64,000 bases of DNA from Salipiger marinus. Its GTDB lineage: Bacteria > Pseudomonadota > Alphaproteobacteria > Rhodobacterales > Rhodobacteraceae. Below the pieces are notes generated by a model. It had not been told where the DNA came from. It did not search any database and worked only from the letters and a program-made list of their open reading frames with translations. Of this stretch, positions 35,101-45,390 are shown piece after piece (position 1 is the first letter of the stretch; every line of letters begins with the position of its first letter). The translations under genes were made by a program, and so were the position numbers. The stretch is from positions 177,129 to 241,128 of the forward strand of contig NZ_FNEJ01000009.1 of NCBI RefSeq assembly GCF_900100085.1, in the 5' to 3' direction.

Positions 35101-37227
35101 ATGGCACATCTTGCGAACAGCTACACGTCTTACGCGGCCTTCCTTGAAGGGGCGGATGCGTTCTGGAAAGTCGACTTCGATGCGCTCAACAGTTCCGGCG
35201 TCTCCGGAACCGCAATCCTGGCCACGGCCACCGAGGAGGATGGCACCCAATATCTGAACGTCGCGATCACCGCCGAGGGGCTGACGCCCGGCATCGGCCA
35301 TATCCAGCACATTCATGGCCGGTTCGACGAGGCGGGCAATCCGATCAATTCGGTCTCGCCGACGCTGGCCAATGACACCGACCGCGACGGCATGGTCGAG
35401 GTTCTGGAAGGCGTGGGGCAGTATGGCGACGTGCTGCTGACGCTGCAGGACGCTGACGGCGAATTCACCCCCAGCGATGCCATGGGGCAGCTGAGCTTCT
35501 TCCAGTCCTACGATCTGGGTGATGACAGCCAGTTCATGAGCCCGGTGACCGGCACGCAGTATGAAGCGTCCGACATCATGCCGCTGGCCCTGCGCGAGAT
35601 CGTTCTGCACGGCGTCACCGTGCCGGATGGCATCGGCGAGGGCACGATGGGCGAGGTGAATGGCGGTGAAAACGGCTTCATCCCGATCCTTCCCGCCGCT
35701 GCGGGCGAGATCGAGGCCATCGACATGGCCGAAGCCATGCGCCTTCTGGGCGTGCAGCGCGACATCGCCAGCGATATGTTCAACCTTGGCAACGGCAACG
35801 ACACCTTTGGTGCCGGGCCGGGTGATGACACGGTCTTCGGCAATGGCGGCGACGACTTCCTGAATGGCGGCGCCGATGATGACGTGATCTCCGGCGGTGC
35901 CGGGAATGACCGGCTCATCGCCGGGTCGGGCCGCGATGCCGTTGATGGCGGGCTGGGCAATGACACCATCGATGCCAGCGTCGCCGATGACAACCAGATG
36001 GATGCCGCAAGCGGCGCCGCTGCTGGCAACCTGCCGCTGTCGGAATATGACAACGGCCTGACCGGCGGGGCGGGCAATGACCTGATCCGCGGGCGCGACG
36101 GCGATGACATCATCACCGGCGACGATGACAGCCGCGTGCAGGCCGTGACTGGCCGCGCCTTTGATGCCATGGCTGATGGCGCCGACACCATCTTTGGTGG
36201 TGCGGGCAATGACGAGATCCACACCGGCAGCTGGGCCGATGGCGATCAGGGTCTGGCCAATGTCTCTACCGGCATGATGGGCGACGTGGCCTATGGCGAA
36301 GCGGGCAATGACATCCTGCGCGGCGCCAATGGCGATGACTACCTGCATGGCGGCACCGGCAATGACAATATCGGCGGTGGTCTTGGCGCTGACACGCTGA
36401 TCGGCGGCGAAGGGTCGGACACCTATCTGGTGGATGACGCGGCGGCGATGGTCATGGAAAGCCGCAAGTGGGAAGGCACCGATACCGTCATCTCCACCGT
36501 GGACTTTGCGATGGGCCGTCAGCACATCGAAAACCTGACCCTGTCGGGTACGGCGGATCTGACCGGTGTGGGCAACGGCCTTGCGAATGTCATCACCGGC
36601 AATGCGGGCAGCAACACGCTGGACGGCATGGGCAACCTTGACACCCTCGTGGGTGGCATGGGCGATGACATCTACCGTGTGCGCAACGGTGCCGAAACCA
36701 TCGTCGAGATGGACGGCCAGGGCACCGACAGCGTCTTTGCCTTCAACAACTACCTGCTGGCCGACAATGTCGAGAACCTTGCGCTGCAGACCACAGCGGA
36801 TCTCAACGGTATCGGCAACGCCATGGACAACATGATCACCGGCAATTCCGGCGACAACGTTCTGGCGGGCCGGGGCGGCAATGACTGGCTGCGCGGTGGC
36901 GCCGGTGCCGACAGCTTCGTGTTCGACATGACCCCGAATGCCGAGTCCAACGTCGACATCATCGCCGACTTCGGTGTGGGCGACGACATGATCGTGCTGC
37001 GCAGCAAGGTCTTCTCGGGCCTTGATGCCGAAATGGACGGCACGCTGATGGCGGACCAGTTCGCCATGGGCAGCATGGCCATGGATGCAGATGACCGCAT
37101 CATCTACGACGCCGAGCTGGGCAATGTCTATTACGACGCCGATGGCGCGGGTGGCATGGACCAGATGCTGTTCGCCCGCATCTCCAACGGGGCGATGCTG
37201 GAAGCCGACGATTTCATGATCGTCTGA
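35101..37227 (+). CDS. CHRD domain and RTX repeat secreted protein
   Basis: A 708-residue acidic protein without a Sec signal. An N-terminal CHRD-like domain (about 15-185) has the histidine cluster GHIQHIHGRF. From about 234 to 440 there are RTX calcium-binding nonapeptides (for example GGAGNDRLIAG, GGTGNDNIGGG). Residues about 460-600 hold two copies of an 80-residue module of the type HIENLTLSGTADLTGVGN plus ITGNAGSNTL, and the C-terminus (about 600-708) is the RTX secretion-type end with IIADFGVGDD. It is probably exported by a type I system and folds with calcium outside the cell; no type I transporter is adjacent. ATG 35101 has CAGGAGG upstream. Role unknown; chordin-like CHRD domains are found in extracellular proteins. 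Confidence 0.87.
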   Translation: MAHLANSYTSYAAFLEGADAFWKVDFDALNSSGVSGTAILATATEEDGTQYLNVAITAEGLTPGIGHIQHIHGRFDEAGNPINSVSPTLANDTDRDGMVEVLEGVGQYGDVLLTLQDADGEFTPSDAMGQLSFFQSYDLGDDSQFMSPVTGTQYEASDIMPLALREIVLHGVTVPDGIGEGTMGEVNGGENGFIPILPAAAGEIEAIDMAEAMRLLGVQRDIASDMFNLGNGNDTFGAGPGDDTVFGNGGDDFLNGGADDDVISGGAGNDRLIAGSGRDAVDGGLGNDTIDASVADDNQMDAASGAAAGNLPLSEYDNGLTGGAGNDLIRGRDGDDIITGDDDSRVQAVTGRAFDAMADGADTIFGGAGNDEIHTGSWADGDQGLANVSTGMMGDVAYGEAGNDILRGANGDDYLHGGTGNDNIGGGLGADTLIGGEGSDTYLVDDAAAMVMESRKWEGTDTVISTVDFAMGRQHIENLTLSGTADLTGVGNGLANVITGNAGSNTLDGMGNLDTLVGGMGDDIYRVRNGAETIVEMDGQGTDSVFAFNNYLLADNVENLALQTTADLNGIGNAMDNMITGNSGDNVLAGRGGNDWLRGGAGADSFVFDMTPNAESNVDIIADFGVGDDMIVLRSKVFSGLDAEMDGTLMADQFAMGSMAMDADDRIIYDAELGNVYYDADGAGGMDQMLFARISNGAMLEADDFMIV

Positions 37228-37259
37228 TCCTGATCGCGACTCACGTCGCGCGGGACCGG

Positions 37260-37289
37260 GGGGCAGCGGGCGACCGCTGCCCCTTTTTT
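37260..37289 (+). terminator. Rho-independent terminator of the RTX gene
   Basis: A 10-bp stem GGGGCAGCGG/CCGCTGCCCC (37260-37283) with loop GCGA followed by six T residues. Confidence 0.92.
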
Positions 37290-37730
37290 GCGTCGGAATG
37301 CGCAAACCCGCTGTGGCATTGCTGCAGCGCGGATCAGCACCCTTGGCGCGGGTCGCGCGCGGGCCGGGGGGCTTGTGGATAAGCCGGGCACCGGGGGCGG
37401 AATTGTGAGGATTTGCCGCCTGCTTGGGGTGTGCAGGGGATGTGGATGAAACCGGGACTAACCGGGGATAGCCGCCGGATAACCCATATCCCTAGTGGTC
37501 GAGGGGGTTATGACCTACCAAATATATCGCAGGCGCGGTTCAAAATCCCGTTGACCCTCTCTGCCGATCTGCGTCAGTTTGACCCTGCCGGATCAGCGCC
37601 CGCCTTGTCTGGCGGGGCTCGGCGGGGACAGGACGGACCAGCAGATCATCCGATGACCCGGGGCGCGCGCCGCGCCCTGCGGGATGGCTGGCAGGTCCGG
37701 GTGTAGTGCGATTTCTGAGGCGAGGCAGCG
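37290..37730. other. Long upstream region of nrdJ with DnaA boxes
   Basis: About 440 bases with no gene. It contains an exact DnaA box TGTGGATAA at 37374-37382, a one-mismatch copy TGTGGATGA at 37441-37449, an AT-rich patch ACCAAATATATCG at 37517-37529, and a directly repeated TTGACCCT at 37552 and 37579 that could contribute a -35. No ribosome-independent RNA gene or cobalamin riboswitch could be recognised. Confidence 0.5.
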
Positions 37731-40700
37731 ATGAAGATCGAGAGGAAATTCACCACGGCGGGCAAGGATGCCTATGCCGGGATCGAATTTGTCACCACGA
37801 GTTCGGAAATCCGCAACCCCGACGGCAGCACCGTGTTCCGGCTCGACGCGCTGGAGGTGCCCGCTGGCTGGAGTCAGGTCGCCTCTGACGTGCTGGCGCA
37901 GAAATACCTGCGCCGCACCGGGGTGCCGCAGGCGCTGCGCCCGGTGCCCGAAGCGGGTGTGCCCGACTTCCTGTGGCGGTCCGAACCTGCGCAGGCCGAC
38001 ACGCCCACGGGCGGCGAAAGCTCTGCCCGGCAGGTCTTTGACCGGCTGGCGGGGGCATGGACCTACTGGGGCTGGAAGGGCGGCTATTTCAGCACCGAAG
38101 CCGATGCGCAGGCCTATTATGACGAAATGCGCGTGATGCTGGCCCGGCAGATGGCCGCGCCCAATTCGCCGCAATGGTTCAACACCGGGCTGCACTGGGC
38201 CTATGGCATCGACGGTCCGGGGCAGGGCCATTATTACGTCGATCACGTCACCGGCGATCTGGTCAAATCCCGCTCCGCCTATGAACGTCCGCAGCCGCAT
38301 GCCTGCTTCATTCAGGGCGTCTCCGACGATCTGGTGAATGACGGCGGCATCATGGATCTGTGGGTGCGCGAGGCGCGGCTCTTCAAATACGGATCCGGCA
38401 CCGGCACCAATTTCTCGGGCCTGCGCGCCGAGGGCGAGCGGCTGTCGGGCGGCGGGCAGTCCTCCGGCCTGATGGGCTTTCTCAAGATCGGCGACCGCGC
38501 GGCGGGGGCGATCCGGTCGGGCGGCACGACGCGGCGCGCGGCCAAGATGGTCATCGTCGATGCCGACCACCCGGATATCGAAGCCTTCATCAACTGGAAG
38601 GTGACCGAGGAGCAGAAGGTCGCGGCGCTGGTCGCCGGGTCCAAGATGCATGAAAAGATGCTCAACGGTCTTTTTGCGGCGATCCGGAGCTTTGACGGCA
38701 GCGCCGAGGGCGCCCATGATCCCGCCGCCAATCCCGCGCTGAAACAGGCCATGCGCGAGGCGAAGAAGCTGGCGATCCCCGAAACCTACGTGAAGCGCGT
38801 GCTGGATTACGCGCGGCAGGGGTATGACAGCATCGAATTCCCCGTCTATGACACCGACTGGGATTCAGAGGCTTATGCCAGCGTGTCGGGGCAGAATTCC
38901 AACAATTCCATCCGCGTGACCGATGCCTTCCTGCGCGCGGTGCGCGAGGATGCCGACTGGGCGCTGATCCGCCGCACCGATGGCGGCGTGGCCAAGACCG
39001 TCAAGGCGCGCGATCTCTGGGACCAGATCGGCCATGCGGCCTGGGCCTGCGCCGATCCGGGGATCCAGTTCCACGACACGGTGAACGCATGGCACACCTG
39101 CCCGGCGGATGGCGAGATCCGGGGATCGAACCCCTGTTCGGAATACATGTTTCTGGACGACACCGCCTGCAACCTTGCCTCGATGAACCTGCTGGCCTTC
39201 CTGACCGAGGGCCGGTTCGATGCCGACAGCTTCGTGCATGCCACCCGGCTCTGGACGCTGACGCTGGAAATCTCGGTGCTGATGGCGCAGTTCCCGTCGC
39301 GCGAGATCGCGCAGCGGTCGCATGACTTCCGCACGCTGGGGCTGGGCTATGCCAACCTTGGCGGTCTCTTGATGACGCTGGGCCATGGCTATGACAGCGC
39401 CGAAGGCCGCGCGCTTTGCGGCGCGCTGACCGCGATCCTGAGCGGCGTGACCTATGCCACCTCGGCAGAGATGGCGGCGGAGCTGGGCGCCTTCCCGGGT
39501 CATGCCCGCAATGCCGACGCCATGCTGCGGGTGATCCGCAACCACGCCCGCGCGGCAGAGGGGCAGGCTGAGGGTTACGAGGGGCTGGCCGTGCCGCCGG
39601 TGCCGCTGGATCACGCCAATTGCCCCGATGCGCGGCTGGTGGCGCTGGCGCGCAGCAGCTGGGACGAGGCGCTGCGGCTGGGGCAGCGCCATGGCTTCCG
39701 CAACGCGCAGGTGTCGGTCATCGCCCCCACCGGCACCATCGGGCTGGTGATGGACTGCGACACCACCGGGATCGAGCCGGATTTTGCGCTGGTGAAGTTC
39801 AAGAAGCTGGCGGGCGGCGGCTATTTCAAGATCATCAACCGCGCGGTGCCCGCTGCACTGGACCGGCTGGGCTATACGCCCGCGCAGATCGAAGACATCG
39901 CGGGCTATGCCGTGGGTTATGGCACGCTGGCCACCGCCCCGGGCGTCAACCACACCGCGCTGATCGGCCATGGCTTTGGCGCGGCGCAGATCGACCGGAT
40001 CGAAACCGCCCTGCGCGGCGCCTTCGACATCCGCTTCGTCTTCAACCAGTGGACGCTGGGGGCGGAGTTCTGCCGCGAGGTGCTGGGCATCCCGGCGGAG
40101 GAACTGGCCGATCCCACCTTCGACCTGCTGCGCCATCTGGGCTTTTCCAAGTCCGACATCGAGGCCGCGAACATCCATGTCTGCGGGACCATGACGCTGG
40201 AAGGCGCGCCGCATCTGGATCCGGCGCATTACCCGGTTTTCGACTGCGCCAATCCCTGCGGCAAGCACGGGCGGCGCGTCCTGTCGATGGAGGCGCATAT
40301 CCGGATGATGGCCGCCGCACAGGGCTTCATCTCGGGCGCCATTTCCAAGACCATCAACATGCCCGGCACCGCCACCATCGCGGACTGCCAGCGCGCCTAT
40401 GACCTGAGCTGGTCGCTGGGGCTGAAGGCCAATGCGCTGTATCGTGACGGATCGAAACTGTCGCAGCCGCTGGCCTCGGTGCTGGTGGAGGAGGATGACG
40501 AGGCCGCCGAGGTCATGGAGACCGGCACGCCCGCGCAGAAGGCGCAGGTGCTGGCCGAGAAGATCGTGGAAAAGGTGGTGATCCGCGAGGTCATCCGCTC
40601 CCATCGCGAAAAGATGCCCGACCGCCGCAAGGGCTATACCCAGAAGGCGATCATCGGCGGGCACAAGGTCTATCTGCGCACCGGCGAATATGCCGATGGC

Positions 40701-41372
40701 AGCCTTGGCGAGATCTTCATCGACATGCACAAGGAAGGCGCGGGCTTCCGCGCCATGATGAACAACTTCGCCATCGCGGTGTCGGTGGGGCTGCAATATG
40801 GCGTGCCGCTGGAAGAGTTTGTCGATGCCTTCACCTTCACCAAGTTCGAACCGGCGGGCGTGGTGCAGGGCAATGACAGCATCAAGAACGCCACCTCGAT
40901 CCTTGACTACATCTTCCGCGAACTGGCCGTGTCCTATCTGGACCGCACCGATCTGGCGCATGTGAAGCCCGAAGGGGCAAGCTTCGACGATCTGGGCCGG
41001 GGCGAGGAAGAGGGCGTGTCGAACCTGCGCGAACTGTCCGAAGGCGCGGCGTCGCGGTCGCTGCAGGTGCTGAAGCAGATTAGCTCCACCGGCTATCTGC
41101 GCAAGCGGCTGCCGCAGGAACTGGTGGTGCTGCGCGGCGGTGCCGATCCGATGGCAGCACTCGGCACGCTGGTGCCGGAAACCCGCGCGGCGGCGGGCAA
41201 TGTCACCACGCTGGCAGGCAGCAGCTCGGCCATGGCGCTGGATGCGCGGACCAAGGCGCGGATGCAGGGCTATGAGGGCGAGGCCTGCGGCGATTGCGGC
41301 AATTACACGCTGGTCCGCAACGGCACCTGCCTGAAATGCAACACCTGCGGCGCGACCTCCGGCTGCAGCTGA
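37731..41372 (+). CDS. nrdJ: Vitamin B12-dependent ribonucleotide reductase, class II
   Basis: Makes deoxyribonucleotides with adenosylcobalamin, without oxygen. The 1213-residue protein has the large-enzyme form: [17 protein letters not shown], the active-site segment [41 protein letters not shown], and a C-terminal zinc-like cysteine cluster [21 protein letters not shown]. The presence of NrdJ means dependence on synthesis or uptake of B12. It is monocistronic, with DnaA boxes upstream. Confidence 0.97.
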   Translation: MKIERKFTTAGKDAYAGIEFVTTSSEIRNPDGSTVFRLDALEVPAGWSQVASDVLAQKYLRRTGVPQALRPVPEAGVPDFLWRSEPAQADTPTGGESSARQVFDRLAGAWTYWGWKGGYFSTEADAQAYYDEMRVMLARQMAAPNSPQWFNTGLHWAYGIDGPGQGHYYVDHVTGDLVKSRSAYERPQPHACFIQGVSDDLVNDGGIMDLWVREARLFKYGSGTGTNFSGLRAEGERLSGGGQSSGLMGFLKIGDRAAGAIRSGGTTRRAAKMVIVDADHPDIEAFINWKVTEEQKVAALVAGSKMHEKMLNGLFAAIRSFDGSAEGAHDPAANPALKQAMREAKKLAIPETYVKRVLDYARQGYDSIEFPVYDTDWDSEAYASVSGQNSNNSIRVTDAFLRAVREDADWALIRRTDGGVAKTVKARDLWDQIGHAAWACADPGIQFHDTVNAWHTCPADGEIRGSNPCSEYMFLDDTACNLASMNLLAFLTEGRFDADSFVHATRLWTLTLEISVLMAQFPSREIAQRSHDFRTLGLGYANLGGLLMTLGHGYDSAEGRALCGALTAILSGVTYATSAEMAAELGAFPGHARNADAMLRVIRNHARAAEGQAEGYEGLAVPPVPLDHANCPDARLVALARSSWDEALRLGQRHGFRNAQVSVIAPTGTIGLVMDCDTTGIEPDFALVKFKKLAGGGYFKIINRAVPAALDRLGYTPAQIEDIAGYAVGYGTLATAPGVNHTALIGHGFGAAQIDRIETALRGAFDIRFVFNQWTLGAEFCREVLGIPAEELADPTFDLLRHLGFSKSDIEAANIHVCGTMTLEGAPHLDPAHYPVFDCANPCGKHGRRVLSMEAHIRMMAAAQGFISGAISKTINMPGTATIADCQRAYDLSWSLGLKANALYRDGSKLSQPLASVLVEEDDEAAEVMETGTPAQKAQVLAEKIVEKVVIREVIRSHREKMPDRRKGYTQKAIIGGHKVYLRTGEYADGSLGEIFIDMHKEGAGFRAMMNNFAIAVSVGLQYGVPLEEFVDAFTFTKFEPAGVVQGNDSIKNATSILDYIFRELAVSYLDRTDLAHVKPEGASFDDLGRGEEEGVSNLRELSEGAASRSLQVLKQISSTGYLRKRLPQELVVLRGGADPMAALGTLVPETRAAAGNVTTLAGSSSAMALDARTKARMQGYEGEACGDCGNYTLVRNGTCLKCNTCGATSGCS

Positions 41373-41374
41373 TC

Positions 41375-41405
41375 CATGGCGGGGGGCGTCACCGCCCCCC
41401 CCATG
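41375..41405. terminator. Convergent terminator nrdJ / EEP gene
   Basis: A 13-bp stem with one bulged C (41375-41388 with 41393-41405, arms CATGGCGGGGGGCG and CGCCCCCCCCATG) begins three bases after the nrdJ stop and ends just before the convergent gene. No T-run. Confidence 0.55.
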
Positions 41406-41407
41406 CG

Positions 41408-42385
41408 TTACTCGAGGCCGAGGATTTCCGTCACCAGCGCGTCGTGATCCGACAGCGGGCGCCCGTCTGCATCCAGTGAGGGCCGGATCACCGTCTCGCC
41501 CATGCGCAGGCCCCGGCTCAGAAACCAGTCCAGCTTCATGGCGCGGTCGGGCCAGCGGGTGATCAGGCTGGGCCGGGTGGTGGTCTGTTCCTCCGGTCCG
41601 CCATGGGCTGTGAAGCCCGCGCGGCGGGCATGATCGAACAGCCCCTCGGCGCGCCAGTCGCCATTGTTATGGTTGCCGGTGTTCAGATCGCCGCCGATCA
41701 GGCAGGGCAGGCCGGGAAATTCCGCCTCGATCTGCGCCAGCAGCCCCGCGACCTGTGTCGCGCGGTGATCGGGGCCGCAGGCGCTTTCCAGATGGGTGGA
41801 GACCATCAGCACCGGCCCGGCCTCGGTCTGGACCTGCGCGCCTACGGCGATGCGTTCGCCAAGGCGCGGCTGTTCGGCATCTTCGAACCACTGCCGCCGC
41901 CCCCAGAGCCGTAGCGCAAACGGCGCCTCAAGCGCCGTCTTCGCCATCAGCCCGTTGCCGTGATAGCCGCGAGTGTTGTGGTCGTCGGTGCAGAATTCCA
42001 GCTCCACCGGAGAGCCAAGACCCAGTTCCAGAAACTCCACCGCATAGGCATAGCCCATGCCCAGCGAGGCGGCCATGTCGCGACTGGTGTTGCGCTGGCT
42101 GCTGCGGGCCATGCCGTGATCCATCTCCGACACCAGCACCACGTCGCAATCGGCGACATGCCGGGCGGCAGGTTCGGGGAACAGGCAGCGTTCAAGGTTC
42201 CATGCCGCCACCCGCACCGGCAGCGCCAGCGCGCCAGCGCCCGCTGTGCCGCCGGATTCGATCAGCGACATCCCCGGCACCTGCGCCATATGCGCATCAT
42301 GCGCGGCGATGGTGCGGGGCAGGTCGTGCAGCGCCAGATCGGCGGCTGTGGGCACGGGCAGTTCGGGGGTGGTGGCGCGGAACAT
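41408..42385 (-). CDS. Endonuclease/exonuclease/phosphatase (EEP) family protein, in ugpQ position
   Basis: A 325-residue soluble metal-dependent phosphoesterase of the EEP fold. Motifs: AAWNLERCL (asparagine), SEMDHGM (metal-binding glutamate), STHLES, GGDLNTGNHN, LDWFLSRG and LSDHDALV (catalytic His). It has no signal peptide, so it acts in the cytoplasm. Its start overlaps the stop of the ugpC-like gene (TGATG), making it the fifth gene of the transporter operon, where enterobacteria have the glycerophosphodiesterase ugpQ. I infer it cleaves imported phosphodiesters; the actual substrate is unknown. Confidence 0.87.
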   Translation of the reverse strand: MFRATTPELPVPTAADLALHDLPRTIAAHDAHMAQVPGMSLIESGGTAGAGALALPVRVAAWNLERCLFPEPAARHVADCDVVLVSEMDHGMARSSQRNTSRDMAASLGMGYAYAVEFLELGLGSPVELEFCTDDHNTRGYHGNGLMAKTALEAPFALRLWGRRQWFEDAEQPRLGERIAVGAQVQTEAGPVLMVSTHLESACGPDHRATQVAGLLAQIEAEFPGLPCLIGGDLNTGNHNNGDWRAEGLFDHARRAGFTAHGGPEEQTTTRPSLITRWPDRAMKLDWFLSRGLRMGETVIRPSLDADGRPLSDHDALVTEILGLE

Positions 42386-43458
42386 CAGAGCACGGCTTCC
42401 GGCTGCCGCTGGTGGGCGTTCTCCAGCCGCCGCCCGGTGGCGGTGTCGAACAGATGCAGCCGCGCGGGATCAATCGCCACATGTACCGCGCCCGACACAC
42501 GCTGGTCGCCGGTGTCGATCACCGCCAGCGACTGGCCGCCGATGCTGCCATGCACGATGCGCTGCGCGCCCAGTTCCTCGACATGCTCCACCACCATGGG
42601 CACGCCTGCAGGAGCCAGCCGCAGATCCTCGGCGCGCAGGCCCAGCGTGACCGGCCCCGCGGCCCGGCCCACGGGGCCCAGCGGGTGCCCGTCCAGCATC
42701 ACCGCGCCGTCGGTCACGACCGCGTCGAGCAGGCTCATGGCGGGCGCCCCGATGAAGGAGGCGACAAAGGTCGAGGCGGGGCGGCGGTAGATGTCCAGCG
42801 GGGCGCCGATCTGTTCGATGCGCCCGCCGTTCAGCACCACCAGCCGGTCGGCCAGCGTCATCGCCTCCAGCTGGTCATGGGTGACGTAAAGCGAGGTGGT
42901 GCCCAGCCGTTTCTGCAGCTTGCGGATTTCCATCCGCATCGACACGCGCAGCTTGGCATCCAGATTGGACAGCGGCTCGTCGAAGAGGAACGCGGCGGGC
43001 TGGCGCACGATGGCCCGGCCCATGGCGACGCGCTGGCGCTGGCCCCCCGACAGGGCGCGCGGCTTGCGGTCCAGATAGGGCCCAAGCTCCAGCATCCGCG
43101 CGGCTTCGGCCACCCGTTCCGCGATCACCGCCTTGGATTCGCCACGGTTCTTCAGACCGTAGGCCATGTTGTCGCGCACGGTCATATGCGGATAAAGCGC
43201 GTAATTCTGGAACACCATAGCGATGTCGCGCTCGGCGGGGTCAAGCTGGTTCACCAGCCGGTCGCCGATGTGGATCTCGCCTTCGGAGATGGTTTCCAGC
43301 CCCGCCACCATGCGCAGCAGCGTGGATTTGCCACAGCCCGAAGGCCCGACCAGCACGATGAATTCGCCATCGGCAATATCGATGTTCACGCCCGAGACGG
43401 CGGCCTGCGCCCCGCCCGCATAGGTCTTGCCGACATTCTTGAGGGTTAGGTTCGCCAT
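42385..43458 (-). CDS. ugpC: sn-Glycerol-3-phosphate type ABC transporter ATP-binding protein
   Basis: A 357-residue MalK/UgpC-type ATPase: Walker [10 protein letters not shown], signature [17 protein letters not shown], Walker [12 protein letters not shown], and a C-terminal OB/TOBE regulatory domain from about 240. It powers uptake by the two upstream permeases. ATG 43458 shares a base with the ugpE stop (TGATG). Substrate call rests on the operon, since the ATPases of several sugar transporters are similar. Confidence 0.9.
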   Translation of the reverse strand: MANLTLKNVGKTYAGGAQAAVSGVNIDIADGEFIVLVGPSGCGKSTLLRMVAGLETISEGEIHIGDRLVNQLDPAERDIAMVFQNYALYPHMTVRDNMAYGLKNRGESKAVIAERVAEAARMLELGPYLDRKPRALSGGQRQRVAMGRAIVRQPAAFLFDEPLSNLDAKLRVSMRMEIRKLQKRLGTTSLYVTHDQLEAMTLADRLVVLNGGRIEQIGAPLDIYRRPASTFVASFIGAPAMSLLDAVVTDGAVMLDGHPLGPVGRAAGPVTLGLRAEDLRLAPAGVPMVVEHVEELGAQRIVHGSIGGQSLAVIDTGDQRVSGAVHVAIDPARLHLFDTATGRRLENAHQRQPEAVL

Positions 43459-44303
43459 CACTTGTCGCTTTCCGTCAGGCCCTTGATGAACATGCGCTGG
43501 AAGATCACCACCACCGCAACGGGGGGGAGCATGGCCAGCACGGCAAGGGCGAAGGCTTCGTTGTAATCGGGGATCTGGCTGCCGATCCAGACCTGCAGGA
43601 TCGACTTGATGCCCCGCATCAGCGTGTAGAAACTTTCATCGGTGGTCATCAACAGCGGCCACAGATACTGGTTCCAGCCATAGATGAACATGATGATGAA
43701 GATGGCCGCCATCATCGTGCGCGACAGCGGCACAAGGATGTCGATGAAGAATTTCAGCGGCCCCGCGCCATCGATGCGCGCCGCCTCCAGCAGCTCGTCC
43801 GGGACAGAGCGGAAGAACTGCCGGAAAAAGAACGTGCCCGTGGCCGAGGCCAGCAGCGGCACGACCAGCCCGGTATAGCTGTTGAGCAGGCCCAGCGTCG
43901 ACATCACCTGATAGGAGGGCATGATGCGCACCTCCAGCGGCAGCAGCAGCGTGGTGAAGATCATCCAGAACAGCAGCGTGGCAAAGCGGAAGCGGAAATA
44001 GACCAGCGCATAGGCCGCCATCATCGACAGCACGATCTTGCCCACGGCAAAGGCGATGCCCATGATCAGCGAGTTGGTCAGCATCCGCAGCCCGGTCACG
44101 TCGCCGGTAAAGCCGCCGCGATGGGTCAGCACCTTGGTATAGGTGGCCAGCGCGTCGCTGCCGGGGGTGAGATAGACGCCGTTGCTGTGGATCTCGACCG
44201 CGCTGTGGGTCGACGACATCAGCGCCATCAGCACCGGCGCCATCAGGAACAGCGTGCCAAGGATCAGGATCAGGTGATCCAGAGGTTTTGTGCGTTGCAT
44301 CAT
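43458..44303 (-). CDS. ugpE: sn-Glycerol-3-phosphate type ABC transporter permease UgpE
   Basis: A 281-residue inner-membrane permease of the MalG class with about six membrane spans. The EAA coupling motif is at [20 protein letters not shown]. It starts one base before the end of ugpA (ATG at 44303, stop codon at 44305-44307 of ugpA). Confidence 0.92.
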   Translation of the reverse strand: MMQRTKPLDHLILILGTLFLMAPVLMALMSSTHSAVEIHSNGVYLTPGSDALATYTKVLTHRGGFTGDVTGLRMLTNSLIMGIAFAVGKIVLSMMAAYALVYFRFRFATLLFWMIFTTLLLPLEVRIMPSYQVMSTLGLLNSYTGLVVPLLASATGTFFFRQFFRSVPDELLEAARIDGAGPLKFFIDILVPLSRTMMAAIFIIMFIYGWNQYLWPLLMTTDESFYTLMRGIKSILQVWIGSQIPDYNEAFALAVLAMLPPVAVVVIFQRMFIKGLTESDK

Positions 44304-44304
44304 G

Positions 44305-45276
44305 TCACCCGTAATGAACGCGGCGTTCGAGAAAGCGGAACTGCAGCACGGTCAGCGCCGCCACCACCACCATCAGGATCACCGACTGCGCGGAAGACCC
44401 GCCGATGTCGTTGCCCTTGAAGCCGTCCAGATAGACCTTGTAGACGAGCGTGATCGGGTTGTTGGCGGGCTTGTCCTTCACCACCACGTCGATGATCGGG
44501 AAGGTGTCGAACATCGCATAGGTGATGTTGATGACCAGCAGGAAGAACGCGGTGGGCGCCAGAAGCGGCAGGGTCACGTCGCGGAACCGCCGCCAGCCGG
44601 AGCGCGCGTCGATCAGTGCCGCCTCGCGCACCGAAACCGGCACGGATTGCAGCCCCGACAGGAAGAAGATGAAGTTATAGGGGATCTGTTTCCAGACAGA
44701 GATGGTGATCAGCGCGATGGCCGTATCCCAGTAATTGATGCCCACCTGCAAATCATAGCCGAAGAAGGCGGCCAGATCGGTCAGCGGGCCGATATGCAGG
44801 TCAAAGATCATCATGCCGATCAGCCCCGCCACCGGCGGCGCGATGGCATAGACCGAAATCAGCAGCGTCTTGTAGCTGGACGCGCCCCGGATCACCTTGT
44901 CGGCCTTGACCGCCAGCAGCAGCCCCAGCCCCAGCGACAGCGCGGTGACCACAAGGCAGAAAAAGGCGGTGAAAAGCGCGGTGCTGGCATACTGGCTGGA
45001 CTGCAGCGCGTCGGCGTAATTGTCGGTGCCCACGAAAGTGGCGCCAAAGCCGAACGGATCCTCCAGATAGAACGAGGAGGTGACGGCCTGCACCGAGGGC
45101 CAGTAGAAGAACACCACCACCACCGCCAACTGCGGCAGCAGGAACAGCCACGGCGTCAGCGGCGCGTCGAACTGCACGCGCTTGGCGGGGTTCGGGGTTT
45201 CGGCGCTGTGCCAGGCGCGCAGGCGGTCCAGCAGGGAACGGTGGCTTGCGGCGGTGCGAAGCGATGTGTCGGTCAC
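44305..45276 (-). CDS. ugpA: sn-Glycerol-3-phosphate type ABC transporter permease UgpA
   Basis: A 323-residue permease of the MalF class, about six spans after a 40-residue cytoplasmic N-terminus. The EAA motif is at EAALIDARSGWRRFRDVTLP. It follows ugpB after a 114-base gap that contains a strong hairpin. Confidence 0.92.
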   Translation of the reverse strand: MTDTSLRTAASHRSLLDRLRAWHSAETPNPAKRVQFDAPLTPWLFLLPQLAVVVVFFYWPSVQAVTSSFYLEDPFGFGATFVGTDNYADALQSSQYASTALFTAFFCLVVTALSLGLGLLLAVKADKVIRGASSYKTLLISVYAIAPPVAGLIGMMIFDLHIGPLTDLAAFFGYDLQVGINYWDTAIALITISVWKQIPYNFIFFLSGLQSVPVSVREAALIDARSGWRRFRDVTLPLLAPTAFFLLVINITYAMFDTFPIIDVVVKDKPANNPITLVYKVYLDGFKGNDIGGSSAQSVILMVVVAALTVLQFRFLERRVHYG

Positions 45277-45339
45277 GAGGCAACCCGATCTTTCCGGAGG
45301 GGCGGGCGGGCAGGGCAGGCCTGCCGCGCCTATGGCAAA

Positions 45340-45369
45340 CGGGGGCCCGGACAGATGCCCGGGCCCCCG
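45340..45369 (-). terminator. Hairpin between ugpB and ugpA (attenuating)
   Basis: An 11-bp GC-only stem CGGGGGCCCGG/CCGGGCCCCCG (45340-45350 with 45359-45369) directly after ugpB. Such structures after binding-protein genes usually stop part of transcription or protect the upstream RNA, giving excess binding protein over permease. Confidence 0.65.
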
Positions 45370-45390
45370 CCATCAGGGCAGGTGAAGCGG

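Noticed and set aside
35781..36430. Regularly spaced similar sequences that might be a CRISPR array
   Set aside because: They encode in-frame RTX nonapeptides; no identical repeats or unique spacers of CRISPR length.
35071..37305. Minus-strand frame of 744 codons opposite the RTX gene
   Set aside because: Periodic codons of the RTX repeats give an open antisense frame; sequence is repeated in the same period as RTX.
37290..37730. Cobalamin riboswitch or NrdR box pair upstream of nrdJ
   Set aside because: I could not find the B12-box consensus. Two patches (37483-37498, 37517-37532) match the NrdR consensus at only 9-10 of 16 positions and are spaced 34 bases, not the usual 31-32.
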